Assembly: GCA_937928775.1 (NCBI GenBank)
Contig: CALFVI010000013.1
Coordinates: 1-35,616, forward strand
Length of the DNA: 35,616 nucleotides
Source of the DNA: an uncultured Elioraea sp.
GTDB lineage: Bacteria > Pseudomonadota > Alphaproteobacteria > Acetobacterales > Acetobacteraceae
Direction of reading: 5' to 3'
This document shows, one piece after another, positions 28,103 to 35,616 of this stretch; positions within the stretch are counted from its first letter, which is position 1, and each line of letters opens with the position of its first letter. The notes beneath the pieces are model-generated. The model saw only the letters and a list, made by a program, of their open reading frames with translations. It was not told the DNA's origin and searched no databases. Position numbers and translations under genes: made by a program.

Positions 28103-29326
28103 TTACTCCGCTGCCGCCGCGGCACCGGCGGCGTCGAGCGCCTGCGCGATGTCCTCGATTAGGTCGTGCACATCCTCAAGCCCGATGGAGAGGCGCACCA
28201 GACCATCGCCGATCCCGAGGCGCGCGCGCTCCACGGGCCCGATCCTCTGATGCGTCGTCGTCGCCGGATGCGTCGCTAGGCTCTTCGCATCGCCGAGATT
28301 GTTGCTGATGTCGATCAGGCGCAAGGAGTCGAGGAAGCGGAAGGCGGCCTCCTTGCCGCCGGCGAGGTCGAAGCTGACGATGGTTCCGCCCCCTCTCATC
28401 TGGCGCATGGCGAGCGCGTGCTGGGGGTGGTCGGCGCGTGCGGGATAGAGCACACGCGCGACCTCCTGCCTGGTGGCGAGGAAATCGGCGATCGCGGCCG
28501 CCGAAGCCTGCATCACGGGCAGGCGAACCGGGAGGGTTTCGAGGCCCTTGAGCAGCACCCAGGCGTTGAACGGCGAGAGAGCCGGGCCGGTGTTGCGCAG
28601 AAACGGCTGCAGCGTCTCCTCGATCCAGGCGCGAGAGCCGGCCACCGCCCCGCCGAGGCAGCGGCCCTGCCCGTCGATGTGTTTGGTCGCCGAATAGATC
28701 ACCACGTCCGCGCCCAAGTCGAGCGGGCGCTGCAGGAGCGGGGTGGCGAACACATTGTCCACCATGACGAGAGCCCCCGCCTGGTGCGCGAGATCGGAGA
28801 CGAGGCGGAGATCGATCACCTCGAGACAGGGGTTGGACGGGGTCTCAAGGAACACGGCCTGGGCGGGCTGCGCCAGCGCTTCGCGCCACTCACTCTCCTG
28901 CGTGCCGTCGACGAACACCGTTTCGATGCCGAACTTCGGCAGCAGGGTGGAGATGATCCAGTGGCAGGAGCCAAACAGGGCACGCGAGGCGACGACGCGG
29001 TCTCCCACCTTGAGGTGAGCGAGGAGAGCAGAGGCGACGGCCGCCATGCCAGTGGCCGTCGCGCGGCAGGCCTCGGCCCCTTCGAGCGCGGCGAGGCGGG
29101 CCTCGAACATGGCCACGGTTGGGTTGCCGAAGCGGCTGTACTGGTAGCGCGTGACCTCGCCGAGGAAGGTGCTTTCCGCCTCGGCCGCCGAGTCGTAGAC
29201 GAAGCCCGAGGTGAGGAAGAGAGCCTCGGCGGTCTCCATCCACGGGCTGCGCGCGAGCCCGCCGCGCACGGCAAGCGTGGCGGGGCGATCGCGGCGCGAA
29301 GCGGGTGGGGGGGCATGGTTTGCCAT
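28103..29326 (-). CDS. metZ: O-succinylhomoserine sulfhydrylase
   Basis: MetZ makes homocysteine directly from O-succinylhomoserine and sulfide. The 407-residue protein has the Cys/Met-metabolism PLP fold: TRYQYSRFGNPTVAMFEARL (59-78), ATATGMAAVASALLAHL, LVMVDNVFATPLLQRPLDLG with D190, and the PLP lysine K215 in VIYSATKHIDGQGRCLGG. Substrate specificity within the family (cystathionine gamma-synthase, O-acetyl vs O-succinyl) rests on overall similarity to alphaproteobacterial MetZ. ATG 29326 is selected because the sequence upstream is out of family; no clear ribosome site is present. Confidence 0.9.
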   Translation of the reverse strand: MANHAPPPASRRDRPATLAVRGGLARSPWMETAEALFLTSGFVYDSAAEAESTFLGEVTRYQYSRFGNPTVAMFEARLAALEGAEACRATATGMAAVASALLAHLKVGDRVVASRALFGSCHWIISTLLPKFGIETVFVDGTQESEWREALAQPAQAVFLETPSNPCLEVIDLRLVSDLAHQAGALVMVDNVFATPLLQRPLDLGADVVIYSATKHIDGQGRCLGGAVAGSRAWIEETLQPFLRNTGPALSPFNAWVLLKGLETLPVRLPVMQASAAAIADFLATRQEVARVLYPARADHPQHALAMRQMRGGGTIVSFDLAGGKEAAFRFLDSLRLIDISNNLGDAKSLATHPATTTHQRIGPVERARLGIGDGLVRLSIGLEDVHDLIEDIAQALDAAGAAAAAE

Positions 29327-29398
29327 GGCGGCGGGAGGGTTGCGGCCGGGCCGAGCGGAAATCAAGCATGCCAGCGATCAAGCATGCAGGCCGCGGTC

Positions 29399-29427
29399 TT
29401 GTCCTCGCCGACTCCACCGCCTATAAA
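29399..29427 (+). promoter_or_regulatory. Sigma-70-like promoter of tRNA-Gly (and hrpB)
   Basis: TTGTCC (29399-29404), a 17-base spacer, then TATAAA (29422-29427) fit a housekeeping promoter. Transcription would begin near 29434, about nine bases before the mature tRNA. TATAAA is conspicuous in this GC-rich context. Confidence 0.65.
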
Positions 29428-29442
29428 ACAGGCGCTGAGCGG

Positions 29443-29516
29443 GCGGGTATGATGTAATGGTAGCCTGCCAGCTTCCCAAGCTGGATGCGCGGGTTCGATT
29501 CCCGCTACCCGCTCCA
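29443..29516 (+). tRNA. tRNA-Gly (anticodon CCC)
   Basis: The cloverleaf is complete: acceptor GCGGGTA (29443-29449) pairs with TACCCGC (29506-29512), then T and encoded CCA. The anticodon arm is CCAGC-TTCCCAA-GCTGG with anticodon CCC, which reads GGG codons. The T arm has GGTTCGATTCC. The gene is transcribed into hrpB, whose start lies two bases downstream. Confidence 0.96.
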
Positions 29517-29518
29517 CC

Positions 29519-31990
29519 GTGAAGCTCTTCGCACTTCCCCCCGCTACAGAAGACCTTCCCGTCCACAACGTGCTGCAGGCGCTAGCCGAGGCGTTGGCCG
29601 CGGGCAACGTCGTGCTGGTCGCCCCGCCCGGCGCAGGCAAGACGACGCTCGTCCCCCTCGCGCTGCTCGCGGCACCCTGGCGGGCCGGGCGAAAGATCCT
29701 CCTACTTGAACCGCGACGTCTTGCTGCCCGCGCTGCTGCCCGACGCCTGGCCGACCTGCTCGGCGAACCGCTCGGACGCCGAGTCGGTCTCGCCACCCGC
29801 CTCGAGCGCGTGATGTCCGAGACGACCGAAATCGAGGTCATTACCGAAGGCCTGTTGGTGCGCCGGCTGCAGAATGATCCCGGCCTGGAGGGGGTCGGTG
29901 CCATCCTGTTCGACGAGGTACACGAACGGTCGCTGGAGACAGACCTCGCGCTTGCCCTTGCCCGCGAGGTGCAGACAGCCCTTCGCCCCGATCTTCGCCT
30001 GGTCGCGATGTCCGCCACGTTGGATGCGGCGGGCTTCGCTCGCCTTCTTGAGGCGCCCGTGGTGGAGAGTGCGGGACAGACCTTTCCGGTGGAGATCGTC
30101 TGGGCCGCGCGCGACCTCGCCGATGTGCGCGAGCTGCCGGAAGCCGCGGCCGCCGCCACCCGTCGCGCGCTGGCCTCTGTGGCAGGCGACGTGCTCGTCT
30201 TCCTCCCCGGCATGGCGGAAATTCGCCGCGTCGAAGCCCTGCTCGCCGAGGATCGGGCACTCGGCGCTGTCGTCCGCCCCCTGCACGGCGATCTTTCCCC
30301 GATGGCGCAGGACCTTGCCCTTCGTCCAGATGCGGCAGGGCGGCGCAAAGTGATTCTCGCCACCGCGATTGCCGAGACCTCGCTCACCGTCGAGGGGGTC
30401 GGGGTGGTGGTGGACGGCGGTTTCCGCCGTGCCCCACGCTTCGACCCGGGCACGGGCCTCACGCGCCTCGTCACCGAGCGGATCTCGCGCGCTTCGGCCG
30501 AACAGAGAACCGGCCGTGCCGGGCGTCTCGGCCCCGGAGTGTGCGTGCGGCTGTGGACGGAGGCGTTGCACCGCGGCCTCGCCGCACGCGATCGGCCCGA
30601 GATCCTCGACGCTGACCTCGCTCCCCTCGCCCTCGACCTCGCCGCCTGGGGGGCGGAGCCTCGCTCGCTTCCCTTCCTCGACCCCCCTCCCGAGGGTGCC
30701 TTAGCTGCCGCCCGCGACCTTCTCCGTCGCCTCGGCGCGCTCGACTCACAGGGCGCGATCACCGCCAAAGGGCGGCGAATGGCGAAGCTTGGTGCACACC
30801 CGAGGCTTGCCGCCATGCTGGTCGAGGCGGAAGGCGACGAAGCGAGGCTCGCCTGCGATCTCGCTGCCCTGATCGAGGAGCGCGATACGCTGCGAGTCGG
30901 GCCAGGGGAGCTGCCGCCCGCCGACATCCGGCTTCGGCTCGGGCGCCTGGCCGGCCCGGCCGCACGCGCTGCCGCCCTGCACCGACGCCGCTTGGGCCTA
31001 CGCGAGAGCGGCGGTCCGATCCCTGCCGAACGGGCAGGGGCCCTCCTCGCCCGCGCCTTCCCCGACCGAGTGGCGATGGCGCGGGCCGAGCGCGGCGCCT
31101 TCCTGCTCGCTTCAGGCCGCGGAGCGCGGCTTCCGCCCACCGATGCGCTCGCCAACGAGCCTTTCCTCGCCGTCGCCGCCCTCGATCTTTCGGGGCGCGA
31201 AGCGCGGATCCGGCTCGCCGCCCCGCTCGCACGCGAGGAGATCGAGCACCTGTTCGGCGCCGACATCGTGACGGAGGAGAGCGTGTTCTGGGATGAGGCG
31301 GCCGGCGCCGTGCGGGCGCGGCAGCGACGCCTGTTCGGCGCGCTCGTGCTCGAGGAGAGCCCCATCGTCCGCCCCGACCCGGCAGTGGTTGCGCGCAGTC
31401 TCTGTTGCGGGGTGCGCGCGCGGGGCCTCGCTGCCCTGCCCTGGACGGATGCCGCGCGCAACCTGCAAGCGCGCGCCGCTCTTATGCATAGGCTCGATCC
31501 CGCCTGGCCGGACCTTTCCGACCAAGCACTTCTGGCAAGCCTGGAAGACTGGCTTGCCCCGTTCCTTCCCGGCCTTTCTCGACTGGAAGAGCTCGCCGGG
31601 CTCGACCTCGTCGCCATCCTGCGCGCCGCTCTGGGGCAGGAACGGGCCTCGGAGCTCGACCGCGTCCTTCCCGCCCATATCGCCCTTCCAAGCGGGGGCA
31701 GGGGGGTGATCGACTACACGCGCAACCCACCCACCCTTTCCGCTCGCGCCCAGGCCCTGTTCGGGCTCAGCACGCTGCCGCGGCTCGCCGGCGGGCAGGT
31801 GCCGCTTCAGGTCGAACTCCTCTCCCCGGCCGGGCGGCCGATCGCGGTGACGGGCGATCTTTCCTCGTTCTGGCGCGGCGGCTGGGCGGAGGTGCGCAGG
31901 GCAATGCGCGGCCGCTACCCCAAGCATGCCTGGCCAGAGGACCCCTCCGTGCCGCTCAGCCCCGCCGTGAGGCAAGCCAGCAGGCCATGA
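29519..31990 (+). CDS. hrpB: ATP-dependent helicase HrpB
   Basis: The 823-residue protein is a DEAH/DEVH-box helicase of the HrpB family. Motif I is APPGAGKTT with K41; motif II is DEVH at 132-135; motif III is SAT at 165-167; motif VI appears in ISRASAEQRTGRAGRLGPG. The C-terminal HrpB-specific region ends with WAEVRRAMRGRYPKHAWPED, a family hallmark. Its cellular RNA target is not known. The start is GTG at 29519, two bases after the tRNA CCA, with no room for a free ribosome site; the N terminus DLPVHNVLQALAEAL resembles the family from there. GTG 29570 is an alternative but would truncate this conserved part. Its 3' end overlaps the convergent MFS gene by 35 bases. Confidence 0.93.
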   Translation: MKLFALPPATEDLPVHNVLQALAEALAAGNVVLVAPPGAGKTTLVPLALLAAPWRAGRKILLLEPRRLAARAAARRLADLLGEPLGRRVGLATRLERVMSETTEIEVITEGLLVRRLQNDPGLEGVGAILFDEVHERSLETDLALALAREVQTALRPDLRLVAMSATLDAAGFARLLEAPVVESAGQTFPVEIVWAARDLADVRELPEAAAAATRRALASVAGDVLVFLPGMAEIRRVEALLAEDRALGAVVRPLHGDLSPMAQDLALRPDAAGRRKVILATAIAETSLTVEGVGVVVDGGFRRAPRFDPGTGLTRLVTERISRASAEQRTGRAGRLGPGVCVRLWTEALHRGLAARDRPEILDADLAPLALDLAAWGAEPRSLPFLDPPPEGALAAARDLLRRLGALDSQGAITAKGRRMAKLGAHPRLAAMLVEAEGDEARLACDLAALIEERDTLRVGPGELPPADIRLRLGRLAGPAARAAALHRRRLGLRESGGPIPAERAGALLARAFPDRVAMARAERGAFLLASGRGARLPPTDALANEPFLAVAALDLSGREARIRLAAPLAREEIEHLFGADIVTEESVFWDEAAGAVRARQRRLFGALVLEESPIVRPDPAVVARSLCCGVRARGLAALPWTDAARNLQARAALMHRLDPAWPDLSDQALLASLEDWLAPFLPGLSRLEELAGLDLVAILRAALGQERASELDRVLPAHIALPSGGRGVIDYTRNPPTLSARAQALFGLSTLPRLAGGQVPLQVELLSPAGRPIAVTGDLSSFWRGGWAEVRRAMRGRYPKHAWPEDPSVPLSPAVRQASRP

Positions 31991-33131
31991 CCAGAGCAGG
32001 GGCGGCGAACAGCGCCCAGGCCGCCCGATAGCCGATTCCGGAGGCAGCGAGGCCAAACAGCGCAGGCAAGGCGATTTGGCCGATCTGCACGTAGAACAGA
32101 ACGCCGCCCGTCGCTGGCCCCGCCCTGCCGGGCGGCGCAAGACGCGCAACCTCCGCCAGCATCAGCCCGTGGAAGGCCATCACAGTCGCCGAACCAAGGA
32201 GCAGTGCCGCGAGGATCATCCCGTCGCCCGCCCCGCGCGGCAGGGCGGCGAGAGCGCCAAAGGCGGCCGCGGTGCCAATGCCGATGCCGGCGAGCACGAC
32301 GCGCGTCGGCACGATGCGTCCGCCGAGCCAGCCCCAAAAGATGCGGCCTGGGATCGCAATCAGCGTGGCCAGGCTGAACAGGGCTCCCGCGGCGGCGAGG
32401 CTGCGGCCCTGCACCTCGACCAGATAGACGACGGCGAAGGTCATGTGCACGATCTGCAAGCCCACATACACCACCGCCATCGCGGTGATGGGCGTGAGGG
32501 TGGGAGACCAGACCATGCTGAGCGTCTCGCCGAAAGCGGCGATGCGCAGGGGGGCGGAGGGGTCGCGGTCTGAGTCGCAGCGCGCCCGCCAGGGCTGGAG
32601 GGCCAAAGCGAGCACGCCGCACAAAAGGCCCGAAAGCAGGAGCGCGCCGCGCCAGCCGGCGGCTTGGGCGAAGGTCGGCGCAAGCAAGCCCGTCAGCGCC
32701 GCGCCCAAGGGAACCCCCGTCTGCTTGATCGAGAAGTAAAGGGGTTGCTGGGCGACGGGAACGACGCGCGCCAGCACATGCGAAGAGGCAGGGGTGGAGA
32801 CGACGGAGCCGACGCCGACCAAAAGCGCGCCGAACGCGACGAAACTCGCGCCTCCTGGTGCGCCGATGGCAAGCCCAGCCCCGGCGAGCAGCAGCGCGAC
32901 TTGGGCCACGCGAAACCCGCCCCAGCGTCTAAGCGGGGCGGCGATCGCCACCGTGCCGGCCATGGCCGCGGCCGAAGCAAACGCCGCATAGGTTCCGGCA
33001 TGCCACGGATCGATGCCAAGATCGGCCCCGATGGCAGGGGCGAGCACGGGCACCACCCCGCGCGAGTAGGTGGCGAAGGTCTGCTGGACCAGCATCGCCA
33101 GCGTGGCGGTGAGAGCGAGCGAGAGGTGCAC
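31956..33131 (-). CDS. Major facilitator superfamily transporter
   Basis: The 391-residue protein has about twelve hydrophobic helices in two halves and typical MFS features: RGVVPVLAPAIGADLGIDPW in the first half, APLRRWGGFRVAQVALL after helix 2, FSIKQTGVPLGAALTGLLAP, and a central charged loop RARCDSDRDPSAPLR. The KQTGVPLG segment is frequent in cyanate/nitrate-like and sugar-acid-type MFS permeases, but the substrate cannot be named. The start is GTG at 33131 with GAGG ahead. Its 3' end overlaps hrpB on the other strand by 35 bases. Confidence 0.85.
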   Translation of the reverse strand: MHLSLALTATLAMLVQQTFATYSRGVVPVLAPAIGADLGIDPWHAGTYAAFASAAAMAGTVAIAAPLRRWGGFRVAQVALLLAGAGLAIGAPGGASFVAFGALLVGVGSVVSTPASSHVLARVVPVAQQPLYFSIKQTGVPLGAALTGLLAPTFAQAAGWRGALLLSGLLCGVLALALQPWRARCDSDRDPSAPLRIAAFGETLSMVWSPTLTPITAMAVVYVGLQIVHMTFAVVYLVEVQGRSLAAAGALFSLATLIAIPGRIFWGWLGGRIVPTRVVLAGIGIGTAAAFGALAALPRGAGDGMILAALLLGSATVMAFHGLMLAEVARLAPPGRAGPATGGVLFYVQIGQIALPALFGLAASGIGYRAAWALFAAPALVMACWLASRRG

Positions 33132-33228
33132 CGGGCGGCCTCGATGGGAGCCGCCACGCTAGGGCCATTCCTCCGCCTCGGGAACCTGCCCGGCTGGCAA
33201 CCTGCCTCGGCGATGAGGCGCGATCAGG

Positions 33229-33561
33229 TCAGCCGGCGAGGCGGGCCCTGCGCTTCGGTTCGTCGCCCGCCGCGGCGTCGGGGCCTTCGTCGACCCCCTC
33301 GGCACCGGCCCCTGTCGTTACCATCGCGCTCGCCTGCGCCAGCAAACGGAACCACGCCTCCATCAGGCGCGCCTGGTCGAAGCCGAACTCCTCCACCCGC
33401 TTGGCCAGCCAGCGGGTGAATACCTCGCCCGCCTGCACCGGCGAGGCGCAGCGGGCGAGGTCGCCGAACAGCGTGATCCGGCTTTCCACCATATGCAGCC
33501 CCATGGCGAGCCACGCCTCCACCAGGGCGGGGCCGGCCGTTTTCCCGCCGTCATACTGCAC
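33229..33561 (-). CDS. Small helical protein, phasin-like
   Basis: The 110-residue protein is predicted all-helical, with an amphipathic core WLAMGLHMVESRITLFGDLA and RCASPVQAGEVFTRWLAKRV, and a charged Gly/Ala/Arg tail. The pattern (LARC-SP then a Trp-containing amphipathic helix) recalls phasins that coat polyhydroxyalkanoate granules, but similarity is by pattern only. GTG 33561 has a strong GGAGG six bases ahead. It diverges from the response regulator gene across about 140 bases, in which I see no clear promoter. Confidence 0.6.
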   Translation of the reverse strand: MQYDGGKTAGPALVEAWLAMGLHMVESRITLFGDLARCASPVQAGEVFTRWLAKRVEEFGFDQARLMEAWFRLLAQASAMVTTGAGAEGVDEGPDAAAGDEPKRRARLAG

Positions 33562-33703
33562 GACGACGGCCTCCTTCCCGTCTTTCCTATGCCTGGCAGG
33601 CTAGCGGAGAGGCCCTTCGCGTGCGAGGGGAATCGGCAGACAGGTCTTCGGTTGCAAGGCCATCCCCGATATGGTGGGAGATCGCGCGCAAGGGCCGCAT
33701 CAG

Positions 33704-34384
33704 ATGCGCATCCTGCTGGTCGAGGACGACCCCGAGGTTGCCCGCTTCGTTGCCAAGGGTCTGCGCGAGTCCGGCCACGTCGTCGATGCGGTGGACAATG
33801 GGCGCGATGGTCTGTTCCTTGCCGCCAGCGAGTCCTACGACGTGATCGTGCTCGACCGCATGCTGCCCGCCGGCATGGATGGCGTGCGCCTGGTTGAGAC
33901 CTTGCGTGCCACGGGCTCGCGCGTGCCGGTGCTGTTTCTGTCAGCGCTGGCGCAGGTGGATGAGCGGGTGCGCGGGCTGAAGGCGGGTGGCGACGACTAT
34001 CTCACCAAACCCTTCGCCTTCGTCGAACTGCTTGCGCGCATCGAGGCGCTCGGGCGCCGCCCGCGCGGCGAGGCGCCGCTGACTCGCCTCGTGGTTGGGG
34101 ACCTTGAGATGGACCTGCTTGCGCGTACGGTGCGCCGGGCAGGCCAGGTGATCGAGCTCAAGCCGCGCGAGTTCCGCCTGCTTGAGGTTCTGCTCCGGCA
34201 CGCTGGCCAGGTGGTCACCCGCACCATGCTGCTGGAGGCGGTGTGGGATTATCACTTCGACCCACAGACGAACGTGATCGACGTGCACGTCTCGCGCCTG
34301 CGGCAGAAGGTGGACAAGGGGTTTGCCTATCCGTTGATCCATACCGTGCGCAACGCCGGCTACATGGTGCGGGCGGAGGGGTGA
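33704..34384 (+). CDS. OmpR/PhoB-family response regulator
   Basis: The 226-residue protein has a receiver domain (1-115) with the acidic pair in VEDDP, phosphorylation site D51 in DVIVLDRMLP, and the lysine in GGDDYLTKPFAF, then a winged-helix DNA-binding domain (about 125-222) with ELKPREFRLLEVLLRHAG and NVIDVHVSRLRQKVDKGF. The regulated genes are unknown. ATG 33704 is favoured since the receiver begins at once (MRILLVEDD). It overlaps the histidine kinase start by four bases. Confidence 0.93.
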   Translation: MRILLVEDDPEVARFVAKGLRESGHVVDAVDNGRDGLFLAASESYDVIVLDRMLPAGMDGVRLVETLRATGSRVPVLFLSALAQVDERVRGLKAGGDDYLTKPFAFVELLARIEALGRRPRGEAPLTRLVVGDLEMDLLARTVRRAGQVIELKPREFRLLEVLLRHAGQVVTRTMLLEAVWDYHFDPQTNVIDVHVSRLRQKVDKGFAYPLIHTVRNAGYMVRAEG

Positions 34385-35616
34385 GCGGGGGCGTGGACCG
34401 GGCCGAGACGAGCGGGTCCAGCTGGCGCTCGATGCGCTCCATTGGCTTTCGCATCGCTGCGCTGCATGCTGCGTTGATGGCGCTCTCCTCCGGCGCGCTC
34501 GTCGCCTTCCTGTGGTGGAACACGGGCGGCTATCTCGACCGCCAAGTGGAGCGCGCCCTGCGCAGCGACCTGGCGGCTCTTGCTGCGGATCACCGGGCGG
34601 GCGGCCCCGCCGCCGTGGCGGCGGCGATCGACGCGCGGCTGGCCGAAGACACCGACAACGAGGCGATCTACCTGCTCATCGACTCGCGCGGGGTGAAGCA
34701 GGCGGGCAATCTCGATGCTTGGCCCTCCTTTCTCCCGCCAGGCATGCAGGGGGCTGAAGGGCGCATTGGCCGCGAAGCAGGGGAGACGACAGTTCGCCTG
34801 CGAGCCGTGAGCTTCACGGACGGGTCGCGCGTGCTCGCCGGACGCGACGTCGGGGCGCGGCGCCAGTTGCAGGCCCTGGTCACCGAGTCTGTGTTCTACG
34901 GGCTTGTCCTGGCCGTCGTGCTGGCCGCCTCCGGCGGGCTTCTGGTGGCGCAGGTGCTGGCGCGCCGTTCGGCGCCCCTGCTCGCCACTGCGGCTGCAAT
35001 TGGCCAGGGCGAGCTCGCCCGGCGCGCGCCCCTCTCCGGCAACGACGACGAGTTCGACCGCCTGGCCGGGAGCTTCAACGCCATGCTCGACCGGATCGCA
35101 GGGCTGATGGAGGGGGTGCAGCAGGTGTCGAACGCGATCGCGCACGATTTGCGCACGCCGATCGCGCGCACGCGGGCTGGACTTGAGGAGGTGCTGCGCG
35201 AGGCGGCCGAGGCCGAGGCGCTGAAAGCCGGCATCGAGCGCGCCATCGAGGAGCTTGATCGGGTGATCGCTCTCTTTGAGGCGCTGTTGCGGATCGCTGA
35301 GATCGAGTCCGGGGCTAGGCGATCGGCCTTTGCGCCCTTCAACCTCGCGCAGGCGGTGGAGGATGTGGCTGCGCTCTACGAGCCGGTCGCGGAGGCGAAA
35401 GGGCTCAGGCTTGAGACTGCTATCCCGACCTCGCTCACAATCGTCGGCGATCGGGACCTAGTCGCCCAGGCGGTGGCGAACCTGATCGACAATGCGATCA
35501 AATTCACCCCCGAGGGCGGGCTGGTTCGGGTCTCGGTGGCTGGCTCAGGCGGGCGGGCCGAGGTGTCAGTAACGGATTCGGGGCCCGGCATGGCTGAGCC
35601 TGTGCGGGCACGGGCA
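34381..35616 (+). CDS. Sensor histidine kinase (3' truncated by the window)
   Basis: The frame starts at GTG 34381, overlapping the regulator stop (GTGA), and is open to the end, 412 codons. It has a first membrane helix (FRIAALHAALMALSSGALVAF, about 24-44, given here in parts), a periplasmic domain of about 130 residues, a second helix (GLVLAVVLAASGGLLVAQVL), a HAMP-like linker, the dimerisation box NAIAHDLRTPIARTR with phospho-acceptor H255, and the N-box NLIDNAIKFTPEGG with N371. The G1 box VTDSGPGM lies just before the cut. It is the partner of the adjacent regulator. The signal it senses is unknown. Confidence 0.92.
   Translation, partial: MSGGVDRAETSGSSWRSMRSIGFRIAALHAALMALSSGALVAFLWWNTGGYLDRQVERALRSDLAALAADHRAGGPAAVAAAIDARLAEDTDNEAIYLLIDSRGVKQAGNLDAWPSFLPPGMQGAEGRIGREAGETTVRLRAVSFTDGSRVLAGRDVGARRQLQALVTESVFYGLVLAVVLAASGGLLVAQVLARRSAPLLATAAAIGQGELARRAPLSGNDDEFDRLAGSFNAMLDRIAGLMEGVQQVSNAIAHDLRTPIARTRAGLEEVLREAAEAEALKAGIERAIEELDRVIALFEALLRIAEIESGARRSAFAPFNLAQAVEDVAALYEPVAEAKGLRLETAIPTSLTIVGDRDLVAQAVANLIDNAIKFTPEGGLVRVSVAGSGGRAEVSVTDSGPGMAEPVRARA

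Noticed and set aside
29362-31617. A 751-codon open frame on the minus strand opposite hrpB
   Set aside because: It is Ser/Arg/Ala-rich with no domain, and exists because third-position G/C of hrpB removes stops on the other strand.

Overview
The window reads as a chromosomal segment of a very GC-rich alphaproteobacterium that can make photosynthetic complexes, most like the phototrophic Acetobacteraceae (Elioraea-type). The grounds are a PucC/LhaA-type light-harvesting assembly protein at the left end, the typical alphaproteobacterial strings rpmH-rnpA-yidD-yidC-engB-argB, trx/TPR-LON-Trm112-DUF971 and Ppx/GppA-rlmE, and heavy G/C at third codon positions. The genus is an inference. I see no insertion sequence, phage gene, CRISPR array or rRNA, and no stretch of more than 300 bases lacks a gene.

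Layout. 1-2.6 kb: the tail of an unidentified upstream gene, a strong hairpin, pucC, and a tightly coupled gene for an unrecognised protein with 16-residue Gly-Trp repeats; a small membrane protein runs towards it. 2.6-6.0 kb: a beta-CASP metallo-beta-lactamase nuclease, a Ppx/GppA phosphatase and the 23S rRNA methyltransferase RlmE. 6.0-11.6 kb, minus strand: a coupled accessory set for a molybdenum hydroxylase of the CO dehydrogenase/xanthine dehydrogenase family, in the order coxG, a 43-residue membrane peptide not found by ordinary length cut-offs, coxD (MoxR AAA+), coxE (VWA), xdhC split into two proteins, and a MoeA-like/MocA fusion. The catalytic L, M and S subunits are not in the window. 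11.7-14.6 kb: an NhaD-type antiporter, a PrpB-type lyase and a YraN protein. 14.6-19.2 kb, minus strand: DUF971, Trm112, LON-domain and thioredoxin-TPR genes, a prolyl-tRNA editing protein, a small secreted protein and a UbiH-type hydroxylase.

19.2-21.0 kb: glnK-amtB for ammonium uptake, preceded by a good candidate sigma-54 promoter. 21.1-25.3 kb, minus strand: rpmH, rnpA, yidD, yidC, engB, argB, linking ribosome/tRNA processing and membrane protein insertion. 25.4-27.7 kb: a TVP38-type membrane protein whose frame is disturbed by two compensating single-base shifts, overlapping a MerA-like flavoprotein. 27.7-29.3 kb, minus strand: apaG and metZ. 29.4-32.0 kb: a sigma-70-like promoter, tRNA-Gly(CCC), and hrpB, whose GTG start lies two bases after the tRNA CCA end. 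32-35.6 kb: an MFS transporter, a phasin-like small protein, and an OmpR-type response regulator with its sensor kinase, cut by the window end.

The features most worth a second look are the pucC-linked repeat protein, the tRNA-hrpB junction, the coxG-coxD micro-gene and the compensated frameshift in the TVP38 gene. Nothing here is a clear new defence or mobile system.
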